Shown here one piece after another: positions 54,701 to 64,000 of a DNA stretch of 64,000 bases. The notes beneath the pieces were generated by a model. The model saw only the letters and a program-made list of their open reading frames with translations, searched no databases and was not told the origin of the DNA. The stretch lies in NCBI GenBank assembly GCA_964006375.1, contig OZ023270.1, forward strand, positions 77,291,391 to 77,355,390, in the 5' to 3' direction. The stretch is from Tillus elongatus. Lineage: Eukaryota; Arthropoda; Insecta; Coleoptera; Cleridae. The translations under genes were made by a program, and so were the position numbers. Position 1 is the stretch's first letter, and every line of letters begins with the position of its first letter.

Positions 54701-56850
54701 AGAATTCAATTTTACTTGATTTTTAAGAGAATTTGCACTTTCATGTTTACAAACGAATTTTTCAGTTTCACACACTTCCTCGCGTTTCTGCTCTCCTGAT
54801 ACCAAAACTCGATTTTACTAAATTTTTAGAGCAGTTTTAGCTTTTGCATTCACTATAAATTAATTCATTACCAGGTCCACACACTTCCTCGCGTTTCTGC
54901 TCTCCTGATACCAAAACTCGATTTTACGTAAATTTTTAGAGCAGTTTTAGCTTTTGCATTCACTATAAATTAATTCATTACCAGGTCCACACACTTCCTC
55001 GCGTTTCTGCTCTCCTGATACAAGAATTCAATTTTACTTGATTTTTAAGAGAATTGCAGTTCCATCTTTACAAACGAGTTTTTTAGTTTCACACACTTCC
55101 TCGCGTTTCTGCTCTCCTGATACAAGAATTCAATTTTACTTGATTTTTAAGAGAATTTGCACTTTCATGTTTACAAACGAATTTTTCAGTTTCACACACT
55201 TCCTCGCGTTTCTGCTCTCCTGATACCAAAACTCGATTTTACTAAATTTTTAAAGCAGTTTTAGCTTTTGCATTCACTATAAATTAATTCATTACCAGGT
55301 CCACACACTTCCTCGCGTTTCTGCTCTCCTGATACAAGAATTCAATTTTACTTGATTTTTAAGAGAATTGCAGTTTCATCTTTACAAACGAGTTTTTTAG
55401 TTTCACACACTTCCTCGCGTTTCTGCTCTCCTGATACAAGAATTCAATTTTACTTGATTTTTAAGAGAATTTGCACTTTCATGTTTACAAACGAATTTTT
55501 TAGTTTCACACACTTCCTCGCGTTTCTGCTCTCCTGATACCAAAACTCGATTTTACTAAATTTTTAGAGAAGTTTTAGCTTTTGCATTCACTATAAATTA
55601 ATTCATTACCAGGTCCACACACTTCCTCGCGTTTCTGCACTCCTGATACAAGAATTCAATTTTACTTGATTTTTAAGAGAATTGCAGTTTCATCTTTACA
55701 AACGAGTTTTTTAGTTTCACACACTTCCTCGCGTTTCTGCTCTCCTGATACAAGAATTCAATTTTACTTGATTTTTAAGAGAATTTGCACTTTCATGTTT
55801 ACAAACGAATTTTTCAGTTTCACACACTTCCTCGCGTTTCTGCTCTCCTGATACCAAAACTCGATTTTACTAAATTTTTAGAGCAGTTTTAGCTTTTGCA
55901 TTCACTATAAATTAATTCATTACCAGGTCCACACACTTCCTCGCGTTTCTGCTCTCCTGATACCAAAACTCGATTTTACGTAAATTTTTAGAGCAGTTTT
56001 AGCTTTTGCATTCACTATAAATTAATTCATTACCAGGTCCACACACTTCCTCGCGTTTCTGCTCTCCTGATACAAGAATTCAATTTTACTTGATTTTTAA
56101 GAGAATTGCAGTTCCATCTTTACAAACGAGTTTTTTAGTTTCACACACTTCCTCGCGTTTCTGCTCTCCTGATACAAGAATTCAATTTTACTTGATTTTT
56201 AAGAGAATTTGCACTTTCATGTTTACAAACGAATTTTTCAGTTTCACACACTTCCTCGCGTTTCTGCTCTCCTGATACCAAAACTCGATTTTACTAAATT
56301 TTTAAAGCAGTTTTAGCTTTTGCATTCACTATAAATTAATTCATTACCAGGTCCACACACTTCCTCGCGTTTCTGCTCTCCTGATACAAGAATTCAATTT
56401 TACTTGATTTTTAAGAGAATTGCACTTTCATGTTTACAAACGAATTTTTCAGTTTCAGACACTTCCTCGCGTTTCTGCTCTCCTGATACAAGAATTCAAT
56501 TTTACTTGATTTTTAAGAGAATTGCAGTTTCATCTTTACAAACGAATTTTTCAGTTTCACACACTTCCTCGCGTTTCTGCTCTCCTGATACCAAAACTCG
56601 ATTTTACTAAATTTTCAAAGCAGTTTTAGCTTTTGCATTCACTATAAATTAATTCATTACCAGGTCCCCACACTTCCTCGCGGTTCTGCTCTCCTGATAC
56701 CAAAACACGATTTTACTCAATTTTTAGAGCAGTTTTAGCTTTTGCATTCACTATAAATTAATTGATTACCAGGTCCACACACTTCCTCGCGTTTCTGCTC
56801 TCCTGATACCAAAACTCGATTTTACTAAATTTATAGAGGAATTTTATCTA
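51715..56850. repeat. satellite part with shorter higher-order periods
   Basis: Beyond 51714 the A/B order changes. Blocks of about 424 and 314 bp alternate to give a 738-bp period (for example 54300, 55038 and 54614, 55352). A TGCTATCC variant recurs 635 bases apart (52561 and 53196). Confidence 0.8.
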
Positions 56851-57229
56851 CGAAATTCATATTTTTGAGACATACTGATTTCTTCCATTAGTTATCACTT
56901 AGAGGCGCATAATCGTTTTAATTTAATACACATGCATATACTTTTGACAGTTATCAAAGCTGCAAACAGCGAAGATAACTTATATTTTATGGGGATAAAA
57001 GGAGCAAGGAAAACACATATATAGCACTGTTTTTTAAATTTATTTTCAAATTTTTATACATACATATATAGGTACATATACATGACAGTCATATTGTCAA
57101 ATCAGACTTTATATACTTAAATATATTACGGTCATTTAAATTTGTACCCAATAATAGCTGTCAAACATCATCTTATTTAACTTTGCCTGTTGGTATGTTT
57201 ACGTTAAATATTGCAAGTCAATTTTGAAC
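56851..57229. other. no gene or recognisable repeat
   Basis: AT-rich flank of the satellite with scattered ATACATATA-type words. Confidence 0.5.
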
Positions 57230-57830
57230 CAGTTCCCTTATCCGATTATACGGAAATCTGATTGGGTATTAAATGAAAGGGTTTCATGAGTTAAATATAG
57301 TTGACTAGGTAACGCTGTCATAAATTAAAATGGCGACCGGCGCAAAATGACGGAATACATATTTCCCAACAACCCCCTCGATATGGGTATCAAATGAAAG
57401 GATTGCACGAGAAAATTACAGTTGACCAGGTCGCGCTTTCATAACTTGAATATGGAGGCTGACACAAGATGGAGGACTATATTCTTCTTCATAACTTCTT
57501 TGACATGGGTATCAAAAAAAAGGCTTTACAAGTAAGCTCTCATAAATTAAAAATGGTAGCCGACGCAAGATGGCGAGATATTTCTGCTCAACAAACCGCC
57601 CGGATATGGGTATCAAATGAAAGGGCTTCACGAGTCAAATCTTGTTGACTGGGTAACGCTTCCATAAGTTCAACATGGCGACTAGCGCAAGATTGCGGAT
57701 TATATGTCACCCCCCCTCCCTCTCCCTCATTATGGGTATCAAATGAGAGGGCTCCACAAGAAAAATAAAATAGGCTAGATCACGCTTTTATAACTTTAAT
57801 ACGGAGGCTGACACCACGGGGCATGTTATG
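57230..57830. repeat. five diverged tandem units of about 120 bp
   Basis: The word ATGGGTATCAAATGAAAGG, with substitutions, recurs near 57263, 57385, 57503, 57606 and 57733. Each is followed by CACGAG/CACAAG, GTTGACTGGGTAACGCT and CATAANTT-AANATGGCGAC-like sequence. Identity between units is moderate. Confidence 0.8.
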
Positions 57831-57854
57831 CAACACACCTGCATAAATTATGAC

Positions 57855-58165
57855 AAAATATTCGAAAGAAAAGACGCGGGAAACTGACCATAGGCGTGGA
57901 TTTGCTCTATGACAATGCACCTGTACACACTGCTGGAATTCCAGAAGCCAAAATTATAACTGTGGTTTCGACCAAATTGATCACGCTCCATATAGTCCAG
58001 ATATGGCCGCCAGTGACTACTACATATTTGAAAATGTGAAAAAGGATCTTCGCGGGCGTCATTTGGTGACGACGAACAGGTGAAAACTGCAGTTTGGGCA
58101 CATTTTGAGGACAAACCGAAAGAATATTTTTTTAGGGGTATCGAACTGTTGTTTATGTTAGGGGG
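57855..58165 (+). pseudogene. mariner (D,D34D-type) transposase C-terminal fragment
   Basis: LCYDNAPVHTAGIPEAK, then after a frameshift near 57950 NYNCGFDQIDHAPYSPDMAA, SDYYIFENVKKDLRGRHFGD and FFRGIELL. The aspartate of YDNAP to that of AASDYY spans 34 intervening residues when the shift is bridged, the classic mariner spacing. The N-terminal part and terminal repeats are not visible. Confidence 0.7.
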
Positions 58166-58380
58166 GACTAAAATATTGAAAAATAAAATTTAATGGTGTG
58201 TCTATCCAGTTTCTTTGATAATCAGGCCGGGAAAGTTTGGTGCTTACCTTGTACTAGGTTCTCGAGTAAACCAAATACAAGTCTGGGTCTGTGTACTAGC
58301 ATTTATTCTCCCATTACACACTGTTTAGCATTTATTTAAACAAATGTATATCTTATACATAACCACCATAGTTATGTATA

Positions 58381-58642
58381 TAGGGTGGCACATTGAAAAT
58401 GAAACAGACCAATTTGCGTCCAGATAATTTTTTTTTAAAGAAATGCTGAAACACGTCAATTTTAATATTGAGGGGAACATGTTTTGACATAAAACTCAAC
58501 TTTGTCACATCAACCCCTTAAGTGTGGTGATAACAACCCTTATATTTTAAATAGGGAACATGGGTCGAGTGTTACATCATTTGAAAGCTCTTTCTTTTCT
58601 GAATTCAGCACACTAATTTTTTTGGAAGTTTTATCAACTAAA
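58381..58642 (+). repeat. left long terminal inverted repeat
   Basis: Pairs with 60004-60265. Contains GGGTGGCACATTG at the tip and GAAAGCTCTTTCTTTTCTGA near the inner end. Confidence 0.9.
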
Positions 58643-58836
58643 ATTATTCATAGTTGAAGATGCAAAAATGCATTTTACTCATTCCGATAAAAAATGTGCT
58701 GATAGTCAATGTTTTGTTGGTTTGTAAATAAAAAATGGCTATCAGAACATTTCTTATCGGAATGAGAGAAACGCGGTTTATTATTTCAGTTTATTTGGTT
58801 TGATACTTGATAGTACTACCGAAAATTAATTTCACA

Positions 58837-59883
58837 ATGGTGTATTCTGTAGAAGAAAGAGTTGAAATAATTACTCTGTTTTTCAAAAACGATGACTGTA
58901 CCAACCGTACCGCGAATTTGTTTAATGAACGACATCCGAACTGACATGTTAACAGAAAATACATTTTGGAGTTAGTTGCAAAGTTTCAACAAAGTGGTTC
59001 AGTAGCCAACAAAAAACGGGATCCTGAACGTGAATTTCCGGCTAGAAATGAGACTACTGAGATTGAAGTTTTAGGACAAATTGCTGCAGACCCAACTTTG
59101 AGCACGAGAAAATTGGCCACTGTTTCAAACATCAAAAGAAGAACTATTCAGCGAATAATGAAGCATCATAAATTTCACCCGTATAAAATTCATCTTGTAC
59201 AACAACTGAACGAAGATGATTTTGATCATCGGCTGGAGTTTTGTGAAGTTATGACTGCACGAATAGCTGATAACGGGAACTTTCTGTTCAATATCTGTTT
59301 TTCAGACGAGTGTACGTTTTTATTAAACTCGACAGTCAATCGTCATAATTGTCGTTATTGGGCAGATAATAATCCAAGAAATTTTCACGAAGTCCACACT
59401 CAAACTCCACAGAAATTAAATGCCTGGACTGGCATTTTTGGAGACCGTTTAATCGGATCAATTTTTCTTGATGGCAATTTGAGTGGCGAAACGTATTTGG
59501 AGTTACTAGAAGATATCGTTTACCCTCTACTAATTGACATTGTTGAGAATGATGATGAAAATCAATTAGTGTTTCAACAAGATGGAGCTCCTCCGCATTT
59601 TTCACAATGTGTTAGGGAGTTTTTGAACAGAGAGTTTCCAGCACAATGGATTGGGCGTAGAGGTGCTATTGAGTGGCCCCCTAGATCACCGGATTTAACT
59701 CGTTTAGACTTCTTTCTATGGGGTCATTTAAAGAGTAGAACTTACGCAACAGAACTGGAGTCTCTGGAAGAATTACGACGACGCATTGTTGAAGAATGCC
59801 GTCTAATAACTCCACAAATGCTCCAGAATGTCAGAGCTCGTTTTGAACAAAATTTGTATGGAAGCTGGTGGTCAACAATTTGA
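58837..59883 (+). pseudogene. D,D41D mariner-type transposase with a single stop codon
   Basis: From the ATG at 58837 (MVYSVEERVEIITLFFKN) the frame is open to the TGA at 59881-59883 apart from one TGA at 58942-58944, just after NLFNERHPN. This gives a 348-residue protein, normal for the superfamily. The N-terminal half is a paired helix-turn-helix (LATVSNIKRRTIQRIMKHH). The catalytic residues are D in CFSDECTFLLN, D in VFQQDGAPPHFSQ and D in SPDLTRLDFFLWG; 41 residues separate the second and third, the spacing reported for the rosa group of mariner-like elements. Sites around the catalytic residues are fully conserved in form. The stop, probably a CGA-to-TGA change, suggests recent inactivation. 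Confidence 0.88.
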
Positions 59884-60003
59884 ACACTTACTTAACTGAA
59901 TAAACATTTTTGAACGTTTTTTTTAACGAAAAATTGACTAATTACTGCATTATCACAATGAATGAAATACGTTCTTGCAACTCCAACTGTGAATAATTTT
60001 TAA

Positions 60004-60265
60004 ACGAGTTGATAAAACTTCCAAAAAAATTAGTGTGCTGAATGCAGAAAAGAAAGAGCTTTCAAATGATGTAACACTTGACCCATGTTCCCTATTTAAA
60101 ATATAAGGGTTGTTATCACCACCCTTAAGGGGTTGATGTGACAAAGTCGAGTTTTATGTCAAAACATGTCCCCATCAATATTAAAATTGACATGTTTCAG
60201 CGTTTCTTAAAAAAAAATCTCTCTGGACGCAAATCGGCCTGTTTTGTTTTCAATGCGCCACCCTA
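60004..60265 (-). repeat. right long terminal inverted repeat
   Basis: Inverted partner of 58381-58642, ending at the TA target duplication. Confidence 0.9.
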
Positions 60266-60267
60266 TA

Positions 60268-61482
60268 TGTAGATATGAACAGTTGCCTAGAAACCCGGTA
60301 TCACTTGGATAAAATGGAACACAACTCTTGCGTGGATGATACGAAATGCAAAATTCATCGTTTGTAGTGTGTTAAGGAGTGCAAACATTTTAGTCCTGTT
60401 GGGTAGGCAACACATAATTCATATGTCATATTGAATCGAAGTAGTTGTGATGAAACTTGAACTCCCTGTGATCGCGCAGTGAAGGAACTCAAGGGACACC
60501 GAGCTTGGGTGTGAGTGGGGACGCTGAAGGGAGACATTATTCTTATTATTGTCATTATTGAATTATGGTATTGTAACACGTTTAGCGGCAAACACCGCAT
60601 TATATTTAACCATGTATTATGTATTAATATTAGAATCATGTAACCGTAAATAAAATATTAAGTATACCAGCAATACAGTTTTCATTACGTCGAAGGTACA
60701 TACAGAAGAAACAAAACCACAGTGAATGAAATGGAAACTCCGCTAATCAAGACTTGAAAAAACAAGCTCTACTGAAACATTTATTTAAAACATATTTCTG
60801 TTCATAGAGCACATATTATTATTTTTACCTGACTGAAGTATAAAATTTAATAGCAAAGTTAATTAATGTGATACATGCATATATTCCTGAGTTCTGCTTG
60901 ATATTATCGACTGTTGGTGTGGTGTTATTACATGACTATAGATAAAAATAGTTAAAATTTGGGTACAAATTTAAACGAATACTGTTTCTCTATTCTACAT
61001 ATGTTATGGCTGTAAACATACATAAAAAATATTCAAGCAGTTTCTATATTTGTTCGATGTATGCATTGTTTTTAACACTTTATTTAGTATGTAAGCTTCT
61101 TTAGTATTGCGTGAATTTTTAGCGACCAGAATCATTAGAGTTAGATAATACATTATAGTGTGACATCACAATTTGAGTCGTGACGCTATAAATTATCCAA
61201 AGTTACACATTCTTTTAAGTTAGAAAGAAATTGCATCTGAAATAAAGTGGTAGAAATATCAATGAAGCTAAAGAATGGAAAAGGTATCTTTGGATAATTC
61301 AGTACATATCCGCACAGTAAAAGTTACGTATAATTTAAATAAAATGAAAGTTAATATTATATCCTATGTTAATTCTATCCACGTACCACTTCCGGTTATA
61401 CCGGAAGTTGACGTCACCTTCGATAGTTTAAATGGAAACAACTGTATATTATTGCATTTTTGGATTCTACGTAACGTTTTAG
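60268..61482. other. no gene or recognisable repeat
   Basis: AT-rich sequence; open frames are short and without domain signals. Confidence 0.5.
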
Positions 61483-61725
61483 GTGAACTCTCATCAAGTT
61501 TCCCTATTCTCTGAAAATAGATGGATGAGACGTCTAGGGCCGTGGAATTGGCCAGTGAGATCTCCCGACCCCACCCCATTAGATTTTTACGTTTGGGGAG
61601 TAGTGAAGCAAAGAGTTTATTCCACACTTGTAGTTTCAAAAGAAAATTTGATTGCTCGAATACGAAGAGCGTTTGATGAATTGCCTGCAAATGAAATAGC
61701 AAAAGTGGTGACTGATGGATTTTAG
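61483..61725 (+). pseudogene. mariner-type transposase C-terminal fragment
   Basis: WPVRSPDPTPLDFYVWGVVK followed by ENLIARIRRAFDELPAN and a stop at 61725. The catalytic-domain end (SPD.TPLDF..WG) is of the same type as in the D,D41D elements at 39600 and 58837, but is a different copy. The rest of the gene is absent. Confidence 0.75.
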
Positions 61726-61872
61726 AAAAACAGCAACATAACTATTCAAACAACGCCTTCTTTCGGTGTATGTAAGATATAGAGGAAACCTGGAATAAGT
61801 GCAAATGGTAGCCAAGAAAAGTTCTCTTCAATGACTCAAACTCATCAAGTTCCATCAAGCTAAACCATAGTA
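61726..61872. other. unassigned sequence up to a LINE target site
   Basis: No coding signal. It ends in AGCTAAACCATAGTA, the target duplication of the following LINE. Confidence 0.5.
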
Positions 61873-62395
61873 GTAGTAGTAGTAGCAGTGGTGGGAAGGC
61901 TAACGCCAGGCAAGTAGGCCACAATGGGCCCTTTTTGCTAACCCCAGCAACCATGCTCTACACTTCCTCAGTTCCGTCGCCAAACCGCCTCGACCTCAAA
62001 ATGAAGGCCATGACGGTCTTCCATTGGACAGTACTTAACTGGTTCCTCTGCAGAGTCCTCGAACCGATCAATTCTGTTCGAAGACTCCCAAAAGCCTCAC
62101 ATTCACACAGGTAGTGGTAAGACGTCTCTTCGTTCTCGCCGCATTCCTGGCAAATGAGATCCCCCTCGACACCTATCAATGTGCGGTATCTTCTAAGAGC
62201 GCAGTGACCTGTCAGCACTCCAAAGATGCGGTGAAGCGCAGGTCGACTCCTACCTAGTAGCCAGGCAGCTTTATATGCGTCCGGCCCCTCCACTAAGTCC
62301 CTCGCCTGCCTACAGCCACCAGCCAACCCGCAGTGCTTTTCCATGGCCTCCTCAGTCCACCTGTCTAACGCGACAGAGACTGTCTTCCTATTTAT
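61873..62395 (-). mobile_element. RNase H-type LINE 3' end (family I) with (TAC)n tail and 15-bp duplication
   Basis: Flanked by AGCTAAACCATAGTA on both sides (61858-61872, 62396-62410). The minus strand encodes the LINE C-terminus: SVALDRWTEEAMEKHCG, RPALHRIFGVLTGHCALRRY, LICQECGENEETSYHYLCEC (CxxC...H...C cluster) and a stop at 61958, then a 3' UTR ending in TAC repeats. Truncated 5' after 523 bases. Confidence 0.9.
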
Positions 62396-62719
62396 AGCTA
62401 AACCATAGTAATTAGAAATTGAAAACATTAACATTCAATGTACCCCCCCCCCCCCATCACTTTGTTTTTGAAATTATTAAAACGTGTCAGGTAAAAAATA
62501 AGATCCGTTGCTCGGCCATTACTCTATGTGTATCAAAAGTACCACCTAATTGGCGAAAATGTGATGAAAATCGCAATTTTCCGACCAGCAGTGGTTCTTT
62601 AGCCCCCTAGCGGTGATTTTAGAAACTTGAAAACAGTTTCCAGCGATTTATCATGGCCACTTTTCTCATGACGGTTTTTTCCCTGAAGCTGTACAGTGAA
62701 CCGTTTCTGAGATATGGGC

Positions 62720-62955
62720 AATGACCATTCTAATTTGCCCACACGGCGCAAGAGTGCATACAAAGAAAACTTAGAAATAAAGCAATCTACATCCTCTCAG
62801 ACAGTACTAAAGACTCTGAATTCTTTCAAAATCGACCTAGGACTGCAAAACATCCTTGAAGCAACTGGCTACGAACAACAAAGTAACTTTGATGTGGGTA
62901 CCAGGGCATCAAGGCATTGAAGGAAATGAGGAAGCATACACCCCTGGAGCTGCCT
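62720..62955 (+). pseudogene. RNase H fragment of a LINE (family G)
   Basis: In mixed frames: AIYILSDST and KTLNSFKID (around 62785-62835), then NNKVTLMWVPGHQGIEGNEE (62877-62933). SDS and the VPGHxGIxGNEEAD block are the C-terminal RNase H motifs of I/R1-type LINEs. It continues after the insert at 62960-63297. Bases 62411-62719 hold nothing recognisable apart from a C-run near 62444. Confidence 0.65.
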
Positions 62956-62959
62956 TCCA

Positions 62960-63297
62960 GATGCAGGAGATCCGATCCTGTGTATATGTATAAACTAAGG
63001 CATTGTCTATGTCATGGACCTAGTTTGGCATTTGTGACTCTGGACAATGATTCAAGACTTCTAGGACACTGGTTCAAGCTGAGGAAGGAACTGTTTCATA
63101 CCTCCTATAGGCAGAGCTTCTTTGCCAATAGGTCTTTTTGATTCTTTAAACAATCTGTCGGAGGATACTGCTGTCGGGGGACTGAGTCCTGTGTGTTTTT
63201 TTTTCTGACATAATCAGTTGCACTGTATAAACGCTTTATGTTAGAATATAGGCTTAGCTTTCATAAATAATGAATAAATAAAAATAAATAAAACAAA
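62960..63297 (+). mobile_element. 3' end of another LINE inserted in family G
   Basis: Coding-like LLGHWFKLRKELFHTSYRQS and FFANRSF followed by about 120 bases ending in AATAAATAAAAATAAATAAA, the tail style of family D. The family-G frame stops at its left edge and resumes at its right edge. Confidence 0.55.
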
Positions 63298-63299
63298 AA

Positions 63300-63556
63300 G
63301 GACAGCGACAATACCATTCTATGGTCCAGAGCACTTATTGTGGATTAGCAAAAAGCCATGTAAGAAATGAAGTTGATACTTGCGAGAGGAACCAAATGCT
63401 GTCATACTGGAGAAAAACGCCAGGCTTAAGGCAGCCAAAACGGTTCATCACCACATCACCAGAAAAGTTTAAACAATTTCTTGAGATGAACAGGAAACAC
63501 TTGGGACTGCTCACGTGACTTTACACAGGACACTCCCCAGTAAGGTATCACCTTTG
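63300..63556 (+). pseudogene. family G LINE C-terminal part, continued
   Basis: CGLAKSHVRNEVDTCERNQM, LSYWRKTPGLRQPKRFITTS and EMNRKHLGLLT up to a stop near 63518. This is the region that links RNase H to the zinc cluster in such LINEs. The zinc cluster itself is missing; family-E sequence starts next. Confidence 0.6.
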
Positions 63557-63559
63557 CCC

Positions 63560-64000
63560 CCCCTACACTTAGTTATTATGGGGGAGGCCAGGCTAGGACT
63601 ATACAGACTAGCCTGCAATGGTAGACTGAAGATCAACCCAGGCTTCAGGGGCCACTGCAAAATTCAGGAGATCGTGAAGGAGCCCATGCTTGAAATGAGG
63701 TCAGACTTCGCGAGCCCGCGAATGTGCAGGGAAAACAACTTTACAGTGGAAATCCCCGACCGCGAGGCATGGCGGGAGGAGACGCCGGGCATACCACGGG
63801 ACGCGCTCGTCTGGTTCGCGGACGCATCCGGTGGGGAGCGTGGGAAGGGGGCAGGTGTTTACTCGGAAGGACCGAGGGTAAGTCATAGTATTTCCCTCGG
63901 AGCCCATGCAGCGGTGTTTCAGGCCGAAATGTACGCCATCTTGCACTGTGTGCGGGAGATCAAGAGGAGGGGCTTTACCAACAAGCGGGTCCTCACAACC
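63560..64000 (+). mobile_element. family E LINE, RNase H region, running off the window
   Basis: Open plus-strand frame through 64000: EARLGLYRLACNGRLKINPG, KIQEIVKEPMLEMRSDFASP, VEIPDREAWREETPGIPRDA, LVWFADASGGERGKGAGVYS, SISLGAHAAVFQAEMYAILH, CVREIKRRGFTNKRVLTT. ADAS and AEMYAI carry the first aspartate and the glutamate of the RNase H active site. The next aspartate block would lie beyond the edge. This is the only copy in the window with an intact N-terminal half of RNase H. Confidence 0.8.

Larger units (their letters stand above)
44350..56850. repeat. satellite array of ~109-bp and ~102-bp monomers
   Basis: About 12.5 kb of head-to-tail monomers. Type A (about 109 bp) and type B (102-103 bp) share the start TTCCTCGCGTTTCTGCTCTC then CTGATAC, and differ after it: A continues CAAAACTCGATTTTACTAAA and ends ACCAGGTCCACACAC; B continues AAGAATTCAATTTTACTTGA and ends CAGTTTCACACAC. 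The left 2 kb (44350-46330) consists only of diverged A-type units, and the right 250 bases are also diverged; the core is homogeneous. The 61-residue open frames that recur in it (MIFKRIAVSS and so on) are by-products of the repeat, not genes. Confidence 0.97.
58381..60265 (+). mobile_element. mariner-type DNA transposon (D,D41D) with long inverted repeats, nearly intact
   Basis: Starts TAGGGTGGCACATTG and ends CAATGCGCCACCCTA, flanked by TA (58379-58380 and 60266-60267). The inverted repeats are about 260 bases long (58381-58642 and 60004-60265) and match closely, for example GCACACTAATTTTTTTGGAA against its complement near 60020. One transposase gene lies between them. Confidence 0.92.

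Noticed and set aside
46372..56610. About 20 recurrent 61- to 108-residue open frames (MIFKRIAVSS...)
   Set aside because: They follow the satellite period exactly, share no start context and have no domain; they are by-products of a frame that stays open in the B monomers.
44350..56850. CRISPR array (constant box of about 27 bases with varying sequence between)
   Set aside because: The sequences between boxes are two recurring monomer types, not unique spacers, and the surroundings are eukaryotic.
1..64000. tRNA, rRNA or other structured RNA genes
   Set aside because: No cloverleaf with box A/B and no rRNA-like conserved stretches were seen by eye; a covariance-model search would be needed to exclude small ones.

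Overview
The window looks like nuclear DNA of an arthropod, most likely an insect. It is AT-rich, has one widely spaced host gene with canonical GT-AG introns, and is otherwise packed with decayed transposable elements typical of insects: Jockey/CR1-like and RNase H-bearing LINEs, Penelope-like elements, Ty3/gypsy gag pieces, mariner-type transposons and a pogo-like fragment. Short runs of TTAGG and TCAGG, the two pentamers used as insect telomere repeats, also occur. The order of insect cannot be fixed from the sequence. There is no sign of bacterial genes, tRNA, rRNA or CRISPR.

Host gene: five plus-strand exons (7911-8105, 8187-8585, 14029-14262, 18681-19335, 25815-27181) have matching splice phases and join into one open frame of about 949 residues. 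It encodes the second half of a BTB/POZ domain, a basic linker, a small Cys/His zinc-binding module and a long acidic, repeat-rich tail. The first BTB exon lies outside the window or was not recognised. Introns of this gene hold most of the retrotransposons between 8.6 and 25.8 kb, and no exon is broken by one.

Layout: 1-7850 is two head-to-head Penelope-like copies with a LINE between them and one LINE nested in each tail. 7.9-27.2 kb is the host gene with LINE families A, C, D and E and a gypsy gag piece in its introns. 28580-31238 is a complete 2.66-kb DNA transposon with 32-bp inverted repeats, a 4-bp ATTT target duplication and one spliced gene for a protein with the CDSCGGQNKN signature (DUF7869-like). 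This is the most interesting single object. 32.3-40.9 kb is a stack of nested insertions: a gypsy-like LTR element hit by a palindromic Penelope derivative, by a LINE that was itself hit by another LINE, and bordered by a mariner-type element. 42.0-43.3 kb is another LINE A copy.

44.35-56.85 kb is a satellite array of alternating ~109-bp and ~102-bp monomers. Its core is a 17-monomer higher-order repeat of 1796 bp present three times. 57.2-57.8 kb is a second, diverged tandem repeat. 57.8-61.7 kb holds three mariner-type remnants, including a nearly intact D,D41D element with ~260-bp inverted repeats. 61.8-64.0 kb is a mosaic of RNase H-type LINE 3' ends, the last running off the window. Family names (A, B, C, D, E, G, H, I, J) are local labels. 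Identity percentages were not computed, and element borders without a target duplication are good to roughly 10-50 bases.
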